A stretch of DNA of 64,000 nucleotides from Mycetocola zhadangensis (GTDB lineage Bacteria > Actinomycetota > Actinomycetes > Actinomycetales > Microbacteriaceae), in NCBI RefSeq assembly GCF_003668565.1, contig NZ_RCWJ01000005.1, positions 124,001 through 188,000 on the forward strand. The letters are read 5' to 3'. Below, piece after piece: positions 8,819-17,120 of the stretch (position 1 is the stretch's first letter; each line of letters starts with the position of its first letter). The position numbers and the translations under genes are program-made. Under the pieces are notes generated by a model that was not told the origin of the DNA, searched no databases, and saw only the letters and a program-made list of their open reading frames with translations.

Positions 8819-10533
8819 CGTTCGAGGCCAAGCGCCGTGCCGTGGCGGTACGCGATAGCGTCGACGGCCTCCACCAGCCCCGGGTCCTCACCACGCGCCA
8901 GGCCGGCGTACTGTACGCGCACGGTTCCGTCGGGATTGTCCGTCGCCTTGATCCAGACCCGGCGTCGTGGCACGAACAGGGAGGTGAGCAGCCCGCCGAG
9001 GATCAGCATGGCGAAGAGGAACACCCAGCCCTGCGTCGGGTCACGGTGCACGTCGAACGACGCAAATCGGGGAACCGCCTGATCGAAGCTTGCGGTACTG
9101 ACTGTTGCAGGTCCGTCGCCAGCCGTGGCATCCGTTGGAAGTGGTTCTGCATTCGGGTTTGCGTTTTCGAAGGTGATGCTGCCGTACCCGCCGGGGAGTT
9201 GCTGGCTCTGCCCAGGCATCAGCTCGATCGAATCGACGCCGGTGTCGCCACCGGTGAGCTGGGTCATGTCGTCTGTGTTGAGCTCGTAGACCGACTTCGG
9301 TGCTCCATCGTCGATGCCGAGATCGCCCTTGTACACGTTGAGGGTGAGCACAGGGAAAACCAGGTCGGGGTAGGTGGAGGTGTACGCACCGTTGTCGAGG
9401 AGCTGGGCCGTCGGGTAGAAGAAGCCGATCATGCCGAGCTGCTCTTCCAACCCGTCGGGGATCTTCACGACGCCGAGCGATGTGAGGTTCGCGTCCTGCG
9501 GGAGGAACGGCACAGAGTCGGTGAAGACCACGGTTCCGTCGGAGTCCCGCACGGTGATCGTTGGTGCGTATCCGTTTCCGAGGAGGTACACGTCTGTGCC
9601 CTCGTATCGAAGGGGATCGTTCACCTTGACGGTGCGTTCAGCGAGCTCGCCACCAGGCGTTTGGGTTGTGACGTATGCCGTGAAGTCGATCGGCTGGCCG
9701 TAAGCATCGAGGTTCGTCTGCTCGTACTTCACGTCGAATCGGTCGAGCGACAGCGAGTACGGCGCGAGGTCGTCCGGGTTGTAGAAACGCCCGGGATTGA
9801 AGGAGTTGTAGTCGAGCAGGGTGTTGACGAAAGTCTGCCCTTCGACAACGACACGTTGCCCGGCGTAGCCGAGGCCACCGCCGACCGCGACGGTGACGAG
9901 CATTCCAACCAGTGCGGAGTGGAAAACGAGGTTTCCAGTTTCGCGCAGGTACCCGCGTTCGGCCGAAATCGAGATGTCGCCGTTTTTGCCCTGGTAGAGC
10001 TCGGTGCGGTAGCGGGACTTCTTGAGGAGCGATTGTGCTGCATCGATGGCGGCTCCGGCATCACCGCCCTCGAGCGTCTGCTCGGTGTGCGCCGGGAGCC
10101 GTTCGAGCCGGGCTGGTGTGCGCGGCGGACGAGCGCGCATGGCATCGAAGTGGTGCTTGGTGCGCGGAATCACGCAGCCGATCAGCGAGATGAAGAGCAG
10201 AAGGTAGATGCTCGAGAACCAGACGGAGCCGTAAACGTCGAACATCTGGATGTTGTCGAGGACCGGCGCGAGCTTGGGGTTGTCGCTGAAGTACTGGATG
10301 ACACCGTTGGGATCGGAGCTGCGCTGCGGCACGAGTGATCCGGGCACCGCGGCAATAGCAAGCAGAAGCAGCAAGAGCAGCGCGGTGCGCATGCTGGTCA
10401 GCTGGCGCCAGATGAACCGGAGGGTTCCGGCGAAGCCGAGCTTGGGCTGCTGAATGTTCGAGTTCTCAGCGTCGGGGCGCTGCCGGTCGCTTTCGGGGGC
10501 TCCTGCGTCGACGTAGTCAGATGGCCGGGACAA
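8815..10533 (-). CDS. resB: Cytochrome c biogenesis protein ResB
   Basis: A 572-residue system II subunit that works with CcsB to move haem across the membrane and attach it to apocytochromes. A short soluble N-terminus is followed by a helix (MRTALLLLLLLAIAAVPGSLVPQR), more helices near residues 80-100 and 190-205, a large extracytoplasmic domain, and a last helix (GWVFLFAMLILGGLLTSLFVPRRR). The SLVPQR segment after helix 1 is characteristic. The frame opens with TTG at 10533, 17 bases inside ccdA, so the exact start is uncertain but coupling is clear. Confidence 0.93.
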   Translation of the reverse strand: MSRPSDYVDAGAPESDRQRPDAENSNIQQPKLGFAGTLRFIWRQLTSMRTALLLLLLLAIAAVPGSLVPQRSSDPNGVIQYFSDNPKLAPVLDNIQMFDVYGSVWFSSIYLLLFISLIGCVIPRTKHHFDAMRARPPRTPARLERLPAHTEQTLEGGDAGAAIDAAQSLLKKSRYRTELYQGKNGDISISAERGYLRETGNLVFHSALVGMLVTVAVGGGLGYAGQRVVVEGQTFVNTLLDYNSFNPGRFYNPDDLAPYSLSLDRFDVKYEQTNLDAYGQPIDFTAYVTTQTPGGELAERTVKVNDPLRYEGTDVYLLGNGYAPTITVRDSDGTVVFTDSVPFLPQDANLTSLGVVKIPDGLEEQLGMIGFFYPTAQLLDNGAYTSTYPDLVFPVLTLNVYKGDLGIDDGAPKSVYELNTDDMTQLTGGDTGVDSIELMPGQSQQLPGGYGSITFENANPNAEPLPTDATAGDGPATVSTASFDQAVPRFASFDVHRDPTQGWVFLFAMLILGGLLTSLFVPRRRVWIKATDNPDGTVRVQYAGLARGEDPGLVEAVDAIAYRHGTALGLER

Positions 10534-11263
10534 ATCCGCTGATCACCACCCCGAGCTTTGACATGAGAACTCCCCATATCCCGGTGACCATGAGCGCGCC
10601 GATGATTACGAGCAGGATGCCGCCTCCGATATTGATTGCGCGAATATGCCGTTTCAAGAATGCGACGGATCCAGTGACCCAGTTGAGGCCGGCGGCCACG
10701 AGCAGGAAGGGAATTCCGAGCCCGAGACAGTAGAACAGGGCCAGGATGGCACCGCGACCGGTCGAACCGGTTTCAAAGCTCAGCGCGTTGATAGCGATGA
10801 GCGTTGGGCCGAGGCACGGGGTCCACCCGACGGCGAAAACGATGCCGAGGATCGGCGCTCCCGCAAGGCCAGTTGCCGGTCGGAAGTTTGACTTCACCGT
10901 GCGCTGCAGGAAGGAGAGCTGGCCGATGAAGACCAGGCCCATGACGATGACCACGACCCCGAGCACCCTCGTGATGATGTCTTCCCACCGCACAACAAAA
11001 GCGCCGACGGTGCCGGCGAACGCTCCGATGAGCACGAACACGAGCGAGAAACCGAGTACGAACAACACAGCACCGAGCATCACCCTTGACCGTGCCGGAG
11101 CGGTTTTTCCCCTGGCACCGTTCGACATTCCACTGACATAGCCGAGGTACCCGGGAACAAGAGGGAGCACACACGGAGACGCGAATGACACAAGACCGGC
11201 AAGCAACGCGATGGGCACGGCCGCAAGCAGTTGGCCGTTGAAGATGATTTCGCCGGGGTTCAC
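10517..11263 (-). CDS. ccdA: Cytochrome c biogenesis protein CcdA
   Basis: A 248-residue membrane thiol-disulfide transporter of the DsbD/CcdA family that passes electrons from cytoplasmic thioredoxin to the extracytoplasmic thioredoxin encoded next door. The paired cysteine helices are visible: FASPCVLPLVPGYLGYVSG in helix 1 and VGWTPCLGPTLIA in helix 4, both with the expected Pro. About six helices are predicted. The start is a GTG six bases after the resA-like stop. It overlaps resB by 17 bases. Confidence 0.95.
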   Translation of the reverse strand: MNPGEIIFNGQLLAAVPIALLAGLVSFASPCVLPLVPGYLGYVSGMSNGARGKTAPARSRVMLGAVLFVLGFSLVFVLIGAFAGTVGAFVVRWEDIITRVLGVVVIVMGLVFIGQLSFLQRTVKSNFRPATGLAGAPILGIVFAVGWTPCLGPTLIAINALSFETGSTGRGAILALFYCLGLGIPFLLVAAGLNWVTGSVAFLKRHIRAINIGGGILLVIIGALMVTGIWGVLMSKLGVVISGFVPAI

Positions 11264-11269
11264 GAGAGG

Positions 11270-11857
11270 TTACTCAGCGATCGTGTCGCGGATGAGAGTG
11301 CCGAGAATCGACGCTTCTTTCACCTGGCCGAGGATGCGCGCAGCAACGCGGCCTTCCTTGTCGAGCACGAGCGTGGTTGGAACAGCCTTCGGCGGCACGC
11401 TTCCGGTAAACGCGAGCTTCACAGCTCCGTCCTGCACGTCCATGATCGACGGGTATGTGATGCCGTAGGTGTCGTTGAACGACTGCGCGGTGTCTGCCTG
11501 GTCGTAGACGTTGACGCCGATGAACTGCGCGTTCTGGCCCTCATATTCGACACTCAGCTCCTGAAGCAGCGGTGCTTCCGCACGACACGGTGCGCACGCG
11601 GCGTACCAGAAGTTGACGACGAGAACGTCGCCAGCGAAGTCCTCGGACGAGACCTCTTCGCCGGTGTCGGCGATGCCAGCAAAGCTGATCGATTCGCCCC
11701 GCTCGCTCTCGGCAATCTCGGTGACGCTGCCGTCGCCCGCGATGTATCCCTTGTTGCTGCCCTCTTTGTATTGCTCAGCCAACGGATCGCTGGAACACCC
11801 GGTCAACAGTAAAGCCGTGGCGATCATGGCCGCGACCGCAGGCATCCGTCGTCTCAT
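11270..11857 (-). CDS. TlpA/ResA-like lipoprotein thioredoxin
   Basis: A 195-residue membrane-anchored thiol-disulfide oxidoreductase. The N-terminus is a lipoprotein signal with lipobox LLTGC near residues 17-21. The thioredoxin fold carries VVNFWYAACAPCRAEAP with a CAPC active site near residue 90, and the cis-Pro in KAVPTTLVLD. It probably keeps the haem-binding CXXCH cysteines of apocytochrome c reduced, taking electrons from CcdA. The ATG at 11857 overlaps the stop of the phosphatase gene. The order matches the ResA position in other actinobacteria. Confidence 0.92.
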   Translation of the reverse strand: MRRRMPAVAAMIATALLLTGCSSDPLAEQYKEGSNKGYIAGDGSVTEIAESERGESISFAGIADTGEEVSSEDFAGDVLVVNFWYAACAPCRAEAPLLQELSVEYEGQNAQFIGVNVYDQADTAQSFNDTYGITYPSIMDVQDGAVKLAFTGSVPPKAVPTTLVLDKEGRVAARILGQVKEASILGTLIRDTIAE

Positions 11858-12489
11858 ACCGCACCCACGTCCGTCGCATCCGATGCCAGAGCAGCTGCCG
11901 GGTCTGTGTAGCCCACCTCAACAAACACACCGTCGCGACGCTCAAGCGTCGTGATGCTCGAGAGCGCACAGCGGCGGTGGCGAGGGTCGTGCGGAAGCGC
12001 GGTTCCGGTCAGGGAGGAGTGCACCATCCAGATCGGCAACTGGTGACTCACGAGCACAACATCACCACTCTCGGTCGTTTCCCACGCGTCGCGGACAGCG
12101 TCGAGCATGCGGGCGACGATCGACACGTATGGCTCGCCCCAACTGGGCCTCTGCGGGTTGCGAAGCGCCGGCCAGTTCAGCGGGTTGCGCAGCGCAACAC
12201 GCATAATCTTTCCCTCAAAGTGATTGGTGGGCTCGATGATGCGCTCGTCAGTTGCGATGTCGAGGCTGAACCGCTCGGACACCGGGGCCGCTGATTCCTG
12301 CGCACGCTGAAGAGGGGATGCCACGAGGCGCGTGATCTCTCGATCTCGCGCTGCGAGGTCATCAGCTGCTGCGGCTGCCATGCGGGCGCCCAGTTCGGAG
12401 AGTCGGAAACCAGGGAGTCGACCATAGAGGACTCGTGAAGGATTGTGCACTTCGCCATGACGGACGAGGTGTATCTGGCTGGCTACCAC
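11854..12489 (-). CDS. Histidine phosphatase family protein
   Basis: A 211-residue phosphoglycerate-mutase-like phosphatase. The catalytic motif VRHGEVHNP is at residues 8-16 (normally LVRHGE), SPLQRAQESA carries the second phosphate-binding arginine, and VVLVSHQLPIWM the second histidine. The frame starts with GTG at 12489. It is the first gene of the cytochrome c maturation operon and overlaps the thioredoxin gene by four bases. The same pairing is seen in mycobacteria, but the substrate is unknown. Confidence 0.88.
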   Translation of the reverse strand: MVASQIHLVRHGEVHNPSRVLYGRLPGFRLSELGARMAAAAADDLAARDREITRLVASPLQRAQESAAPVSERFSLDIATDERIIEPTNHFEGKIMRVALRNPLNWPALRNPQRPSWGEPYVSIVARMLDAVRDAWETTESGDVVLVSHQLPIWMVHSSLTGTALPHDPRHRRCALSSITTLERRDGVFVEVGYTDPAAALASDATDVGAV

Positions 12490-12637
12490 ACGTCCCAGTC
12501 TACGTTCGGTAGAACTCCGAAAACGCCGAGAGCCGGGGAGCCGCTTCGTTCCCGATGTTCAGCTGTTTCCGAACGGGCGGGATGGGAGCACCCGGGGTCA
12601 GGAGATGCGCAGCGGGACGCGGGTAAGCTTGTCCCTC

Positions 12638-13978
12638 GTGACCACACGCGTATTGATCAAGAATTTGGCTGACCTTCCCGAGGGTCCCGTCTCCGTCTCC
12701 GGATGGGTCGAGACTGTCCGTGACCAGAAGAAGGTGCAGTTCATCGTCGTGCGCGACGAGTCCGGCGCTGCGCAGCTGGTCAATCCAGCCACCAGGGAGC
12801 TGAACCCGGAAGATGAGGCATCGGCCTCAAAGCTCGCCATTACCGAGTCAATCTCGGCCTTGGCGCACGGTTCGTTCATTACCGTGACCGGCACCCTGAA
12901 GCACGACGAGCGCGTCAAGCTCGGTGGACTAGAGATCAAGCTCGAGTCGCTCGAGGTCGTCGGCGAGGCACTGCCCGAGACGCCCATCGCCGCGGATTCC
13001 AGCCTGGACAAGCGCATGGACTGGCGCTTCCTCGACCTGCGCAACCCCAAGCAGAACCTGATCTTCCGCATCCAGACCACGTTCGAGCACGCGCTGCGCA
13101 CCTACTGGATCGACAACGACTTCATCGAGATTCACACCCCGAAGCTGATGGCCTCGGCAAGTGAGTCGCGCGCCGAACTCTTCGAGGTCGATTACTTCGA
13201 CACGAAGGCGTACCTGGCGCAGAGCCCGCAGTTCTTCAAGCAGATGGCCCAGCCGGCCGGCTTTGGCAAGGTCTTCGAAGTCGGACCCGCTTTCCGCGCC
13301 GACCCGTCGTTCACGTCCCGTCACGCCACCGAGTTCACCTCGATCGACTCAGAGGTCAGCTGGATCGATTCGCACGAAGACGTCATGAAGCTGCACGAAG
13401 ACCTGATCGTCGCCGGCTTCAGCGCGGTCAAGGAGAAGCACGGGGAGGAGATTAAGGCCCTGTTCGATCTCGACGTCGTTGTGCCTTCGACTCCGTTCCC
13501 CCGTATTCCTCTCGCCGAAGCCAAGCAGATCGTCGCCGACCGCGGCTACGAGGTTCCGCGTGCCGATGACGACATGGACCCTGAGGGTGAGCGCCAGATC
13601 GCTGCATACGTAGCCGAGAAGTTCGGGCACGAGTTCGTGTTCCTGACGGACTACGCATCCAGCATCCGCCCGTTCTACCACATGCGCCACGAGGGCGATG
13701 GGTCGATCACCAAGAGCTACGACCTCATCTTCAACGGTGTGGAGATCTCGACAGGAGCCCAACGCGAACACCGCGTTGACGTTCTCATTGAGCAGGCGAA
13801 GGAAAAAGGCCTCGATCCTGAGGAACTCGAGTTCTACCTCGACTTCTTCCGCTACGGTGTGCCGCCGCACGGTGGATTCGGAATGGGGCTCGCTCGCGTC
13901 CTGATGCTCATGCTGCACGAGACATCGATCCGCGAGGTCACCTACCTCTTCCGCGGCCCAACCCGCCTGCTGCCGTAG
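12638..13978 (+). CDS. aspS: Aspartyl-tRNA synthetase, archaeal/eukaryotic type
   Basis: A 446-residue class IIb synthetase. An N-terminal OB fold for the anticodon (VSVSGWVETVRDQKKVQFIVVRD) is followed by the catalytic core: motif 2 in FEVGPAFRADPSFTSRHATEFT and motif 3 in PHGGFGMGLARVLML. It lacks the GAD insertion that makes standard bacterial AspRS about 590 residues long. This form is often non-discriminating and can charge tRNA-Asn for transamidation. The GTG at 12638 is chosen because TAAGCT (12624-12629) lies 8 bases upstream, suggesting a leaderless mRNA. An ATG at 12605 is the alternative. Confidence 0.93.
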   Translation: MTTRVLIKNLADLPEGPVSVSGWVETVRDQKKVQFIVVRDESGAAQLVNPATRELNPEDEASASKLAITESISALAHGSFITVTGTLKHDERVKLGGLEIKLESLEVVGEALPETPIAADSSLDKRMDWRFLDLRNPKQNLIFRIQTTFEHALRTYWIDNDFIEIHTPKLMASASESRAELFEVDYFDTKAYLAQSPQFFKQMAQPAGFGKVFEVGPAFRADPSFTSRHATEFTSIDSEVSWIDSHEDVMKLHEDLIVAGFSAVKEKHGEEIKALFDLDVVVPSTPFPRIPLAEAKQIVADRGYEVPRADDDMDPEGERQIAAYVAEKFGHEFVFLTDYASSIRPFYHMRHEGDGSITKSYDLIFNGVEISTGAQREHRVDVLIEQAKEKGLDPEELEFYLDFFRYGVPPHGGFGMGLARVLMLMLHETSIREVTYLFRGPTRLLP

Positions 13979-13994
13979 GGTTTCGACACTTTCG

Positions 13995-14066
13995 ATATCA
14001 CCAGAGTCACTGGTTCCCGCAGGGCCGCTTTGCGGATTCCTGATTGAACTAGTGACTTTGGTGTAT
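13995..14066. repeat. Long imperfect inverted repeat with nested hairpin
   Basis: CACCAGAGTCACTGGTT in the left arm (starting at 13999) pairs with AACTAGTGACTTTGGTG (14047-14063). All 17 positions can pair as RNA if two G-U wobbles are allowed. The loop contains a second hairpin, CCGC-TTT-GCGG (14025-14035). It lies in the gap after aspS. It could be the aspS terminator, a structured 3' UTR or a small palindromic repeat element. No T-run follows it. Confidence 0.6.
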
Positions 14067-14134
14067 CTCCGGCAATAGGATTCGGCCAGACGGCCGCGCT
14101 GCCGAGCTCGACCGCATCGGGAAAGGGAACCGCT

Positions 14135-14530
14135 GTGGACTTCATTCGGAACATCTGGGACCTGTTGTGGGTCTTCTTCTGGGGTTTCGCGTTCATCGCG
14201 TACCTCGTCGCCCTTTTCTCGATCATCGCAGACATCTTCCGCGACCGGCACCTCAATGGCTGGTTGAAGGCGATCTGGCTCATCTTCCTGGTGTTTTTGC
14301 CGTTTCTCACAGCCCTCGTCTACTTGATAGCGCGGGGTCGAGGAATGGCTGAGCGATCTTTGGAGCGAGCGCAGAGCGCACAAGTCGCAACTGACGCTTA
14401 TATCCGTGAAGCGGCAGGTAAGACGTCGCCGAGCGATGAGATTGCGACAGCGAAGTCACTTTTGGACTCAGGCGCGATCTCGCAGCCCGAGTACGAGACT
14501 TTGAAGGCCAAGGCACTGGCGCGAGCATAG
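14135..14530 (+). CDS. PLDc_N/SHOCT-domain membrane protein
   Basis: A 131-residue protein. Two hydrophobic helices near residues 8-33 and 43-66 with WLIFLVFLPFLTALVYLIARG fit the PLDc_N (phospholipase D N-terminal type) region, and the C-terminal ~30 residues (DEIATAKSLLDSGAISQPEYETLKAKALA) are a SHOCT oligomerisation motif. The GTG start at 14135 has GAAAGGG seven bases upstream. Such proteins are common in actinobacteria and have no established enzymatic role. Confidence 0.85.
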   Translation: MDFIRNIWDLLWVFFWGFAFIAYLVALFSIIADIFRDRHLNGWLKAIWLIFLVFLPFLTALVYLIARGRGMAERSLERAQSAQVATDAYIREAAGKTSPSDEIATAKSLLDSGAISQPEYETLKAKALARA

Positions 14531-14551
14531 CCCGCAATCAGGGGCGGCTGC

Positions 14552-14596
14552 GGGGTCTGAGAACTCGGGGTCTGAGAACTCGGGGTCTGAGAACTC
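14552..14596. repeat. Three tandem copies of a 15-bp unit
   Basis: The unit GGGGTCTGAGAACTC occurs three times without a break at 14552-14566, 14567-14581 and 14582-14596. It fills the gap between the SHOCT protein gene and the convergent Dabb gene. The last unit makes up one arm of the terminator hairpin. Confidence 0.9.
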
Positions 14597-14603
14597 TCAG
14601 ACC
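14584..14603. terminator. Hairpin between convergent genes
   Basis: GGTCTGAG-AACT-CTCAGACC is a perfect 8-bp stem with a 4-base loop. It overlaps the stop codon of the minus-strand Dabb gene (14597-14599) and lies just after the plus-strand SHOCT gene, so it can serve both. The only T-rich context is weak, so the efficiency is unclear. Confidence 0.55.
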
Positions 14604-14896
14604 TCGAAGTCGACGGCGACCCGATCTGAGCGAACTTCGCCGATAAACTTTCCGACCCTCTGGTGTTCGGGGTGCGCCGCATAGCGTTCAAGCGCGGCGG
14701 CATCCTCGAAGTCAGCGATCAGGACCAGGTCCCAGTTAACCTCGGAGTACAGCGCGTTGGTTCCCACCTCAAGGGAGAGAATCTCCGGGATGAGAGCGGG
14801 CAGCTCCGCCATTTCCCTTGAGATGCGGGCGGCATGTTCAGCTTTGACGGCTTCATCCGTTGCGGAAAGCTTCCAGCAGACAATGTGACGAATCAT
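14597..14896 (-). CDS. Dabb family (stress-responsive A/B barrel) protein
   Basis: A 99-residue dimeric alpha-beta barrel protein. The Dabb pattern is clear: MIRHIVCWKL at the start, SLEVGTNALYSEVNWDLVLIADFEDAAALERYAAHPEHQRV in the middle, then an AVDFEV end. Family members range from small-molecule enzymes to stress proteins of unknown function, so no reaction is assigned. The ATG overlaps the end of the glutaredoxin-like gene by four bases, so the two are co-expressed. Confidence 0.88.
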   Translation of the reverse strand: MIRHIVCWKLSATDEAVKAEHAARISREMAELPALIPEILSLEVGTNALYSEVNWDLVLIADFEDAAALERYAAHPEHQRVGKFIGEVRSDRVAVDFEV

Positions 14897-15162
14897 GAGA
14901 GCTCCAAAAGTGCTGATGTCAGGCGAGTCGGGTCGATGCGCCAGTAGTTGTGGACACGTCCGTTGATCAGGAGAACGGGAATCTCTTCGGCATATCGCTC
15001 GTGCAGCTCGGCGTCGTCGAGGATCGACACCTCGTCAAGGGTGACTTCGGGCGCATCGGCACTCGTGCTGATATCAGCCATCACACGGGCAACCACGGCT
15101 CGGGCGTCATCGCAGAGATGACAGCCCGGTTTGGAAATGAGGGTGAGGGATGCCGTTGCCAC
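14893..15162 (-). CDS. Glutaredoxin family protein (DUF836-like)
   Basis: An 89-residue thioredoxin-fold protein with the redox motif GCHLC at residues 13-17 (SKPGCHLCDDA) and the cis-Pro loop EEIPVLLINGR. This is the glutaredoxin/DUF836 type found across actinobacteria. It probably acts as a small thiol-disulfide reductant, with an unknown partner. It precedes the Dabb gene with an ATGA overlap and follows the SRPBCC gene by 17 bases. Confidence 0.88.
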   Translation of the reverse strand: MATASLTLISKPGCHLCDDARAVVARVMADISTSADAPEVTLDEVSILDDAELHERYAEEIPVLLINGRVHNYWRIDPTRLTSALLELS

Positions 15163-15179
15163 AGTTCCAGCCTAATCGG

Positions 15180-15599
15180 CTAGCCGAAGTGAGCGACGAG
15201 AGAGTCGCTGACGTTGTGCCAGTGTCCAAGCATCATTCGACGTTCGTCGCGGTCCGCGAGCTCTTCCTGGCGGAACTCGATCGTCGCCCCCGCACCGGCG
15301 GGCGCGTTGGCTACAGTCACCTGAAGCGTGGTCTCGTGCGGCCAGTCTTCCGGCTGCCACGTCATTCGAACCTGCTTGCCGTTTGTGAATGAGCGGATCG
15401 TTCCCCTCACTCCATCATTCGTCCGGTAACGGACGCCCTTCTTCGAAGGCAGAGACTCAATTTCGCCGAGCCACATCGGAAGTCCGTCACCGAGAAGGAA
15501 CTTCCACACCGCGTCGGGAGAGGCGGCTACCGTCTTGCGTACGCCCACGTCCCAGCCTGCGTCGTTCTTCTGGGCGGGGGTGCTGCGCGATTCACTCAT
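15180..15599 (-). CDS. SRPBCC domain protein (AHSA1-like)
   Basis: A 139-residue START/Bet v1-type ligand-binding protein. After an N-terminal tail the family pattern is visible: VRKTVAASPDAVWKFLLGDGLPMWLGEI, then a RYRTNDGVRGTIRSF strand, VRMTWQPEDW, and a C-terminal helix MLGHWHNVSDSLVAHF. The ATG at 15599 is chosen. A TTG 33 bases upstream is in frame but has no better ribosome site. It heads a short operon with the glutaredoxin and Dabb genes. The ligand is unknown. Confidence 0.82.
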   Translation of the reverse strand: MSESRSTPAQKNDAGWDVGVRKTVAASPDAVWKFLLGDGLPMWLGEIESLPSKKGVRYRTNDGVRGTIRSFTNGKQVRMTWQPEDWPHETTLQVTVANAPAGAGATIEFRQEELADRDERRMMLGHWHNVSDSLVAHFG

Positions 15600-15653
15600 G
15601 AGGTCAAGAGTACGCGTCCGGCGATGTCCCAATCTCTCCTGGGCGCTCGGTCT

Positions 15654-17120
15654 CTACTGGAAGTAGGGTTTGCGGCGGAGCCATGCGGCGATGGTGACCT
15701 TGGGTTTCCTGTTGACCATCTCGACGGTGAACGCACCGGTTTGGATCGCGCGGTGGTGGTACCAACAGAACAGTGCCCCGTTGTCGATATGTGTGGGGCC
15801 GCCCTCGCTGTACTCGATGACGTGATGCGCTTCACAACCGGTGGCCGGGATCTGGCAGTCGGGCATGGAGCAAGTCGGGCCGTCCCTGGCGATCATGCCC
15901 ATGCGCTGGGTGCGGTTGAAACCTCGCTGGGTGTTACCGAGGGCAACGATCGCGCCATCGGGGTCCAAAAATATCGGGACGATATCGGCGTCGGAGAGGA
16001 TTTGTTTGATGGTGGAATACGCCACCGGGGTGTTGATGCCGACAATCTGTCCGGTGCCCTTCTGCCGTTCCAGAACATCAGCGGTCACGGACACCACAAC
16101 GGTGGGCGATGCTCCGGTCACGGTAGGGACGTCGTCGGAGCGGGCGAGAGCGTCGATCATCGCCGCGAACACGTCCGCTCGCTTCTGCCCGGCCGTGCGA
16201 CGGTCCCGCGACTGGACCTCTTCGCCCTCATCCACGGCACCCTCAACGGCGGGACCTGCCGGGTCGGCGCCGTCGACTGCGGGACTTGCATGGCCGGTGT
16301 CCGTGTCGGTGGGCAGGTAACGGTCGTCGGTTCGGGGGCTGAGGATCGCGTCGAGTAGGGCGTGTAGTTTGCCTCCGACGTCGACGGTGACCTGGCCGCC
16401 GAACTTCACGAGTCCGTCGGGGGTGGTGGTGCGGGAGATCCAGAAGTCGCGTTTTTGGAATGCTTTCTCGGTGCGGGGTTCGATGCCGTCTTCGTCGAGC
16501 CGTTCTCGCCACTGCCGTGCTTGTATCGCGATCAGGTCCGCTGAGAGTGGGAGTCCGTCACGCCATCCTGCGCCGGTGGCCTGTTCCACGAGCGCGGTTT
16601 CCGCGATCGCGAGGTGCTCCACCTCGGCTCGGGGTGCGGCGAGAGAGAGTTCACGGGTGATGTTCTCCGCAGCGTCCACTCCGATCAAACCCTCATGCAA
16701 CGCTTTGCTGACGGCCGGGAACAGGGGCGGCAGCGGCAGTCCGGCGTCGCTGACGCGTTGGGTGGTGCGTTGCCCGACCCGGATCAACCGGCCCGCTGTC
16801 GCTGACGACAGCCCGGTGATCACCTCGATCAACTGCGACGGACGCTGATAGGTGTGCTTCGCGGCAAGGCCCTCCCCACCCCGGACCGGGTCGGACCGCA
16901 CCGCCACTTCCGCGCTCATCGCCGCGAGCGCGGCTTCACTGCCGCGCAGCACATGAGCAACCTGACTCATCTGCGTCAACAACTGGTCCCCGCTCAACCG
17001 GTCCAGATGATCCAAATCCAGAACAGTGAGCACATCACCGACGTGCTGCAACAGGCTGGTGAGCGCAGCCTCTCCCTCCGACCCTAAGGCCGGGAGAAGA
17101 TCACTCACCGCGAGAGTCAT
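15654..17120 (-). CDS. DUF222 and HNH endonuclease domain protein (13E12 repeat family)
   Basis: A 488-residue protein of the family known in mycobacteria as the 13E12 repeat. The long alpha-helical DUF222 region covers roughly residues 30-330. A variable, acidic linker is followed by the HNH nuclease: CSMPDCQIPATGCEAHHVIEYSEGGPTHIDNGALFCWYHH, with the CxxxxC/CxxH zinc pattern and catalytic His. Such genes are multi-copy in many actinobacteria and behave like accessory elements, though no mobile function is proven. No inverted ends or att sites are visible around it. Confidence 0.92.
   Translation of the reverse strand: MTLAVSDLLPALGSEGEAALTSLLQHVGDVLTVLDLDHLDRLSGDQLLTQMSQVAHVLRGSEAALAAMSAEVAVRSDPVRGGEGLAAKHTYQRPSQLIEVITGLSSATAGRLIRVGQRTTQRVSDAGLPLPPLFPAVSKALHEGLIGVDAAENITRELSLAAPRAEVEHLAIAETALVEQATGAGWRDGLPLSADLIAIQARQWRERLDEDGIEPRTEKAFQKRDFWISRTTTPDGLVKFGGQVTVDVGGKLHALLDAILSPRTDDRYLPTDTDTGHASPAVDGADPAGPAVEGAVDEGEEVQSRDRRTAGQKRADVFAAMIDALARSDDVPTVTGASPTVVVSVTADVLERQKGTGQIVGINTPVAYSTIKQILSDADIVPIFLDPDGAIVALGNTQRGFNRTQRMGMIARDGPTCSMPDCQIPATGCEAHHVIEYSEGGPTHIDNGALFCWYHHRAIQTGAFTVEMVNRKPKVTIAAWLRRKPYFQ

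Noticed and set aside
8791-10338. 515-codon open frame on the plus strand
   Set aside because: It lies antisense to resB, which has clear family motifs. Its translation is Val/Glu/Arg-rich without domains, a high-GC shadow frame.
15654-17120. Mobile element around the HNH/DUF222 gene
   Set aside because: No terminal inverted repeats, target duplications, integrase or att site are visible; neighbours are ordinary genes.
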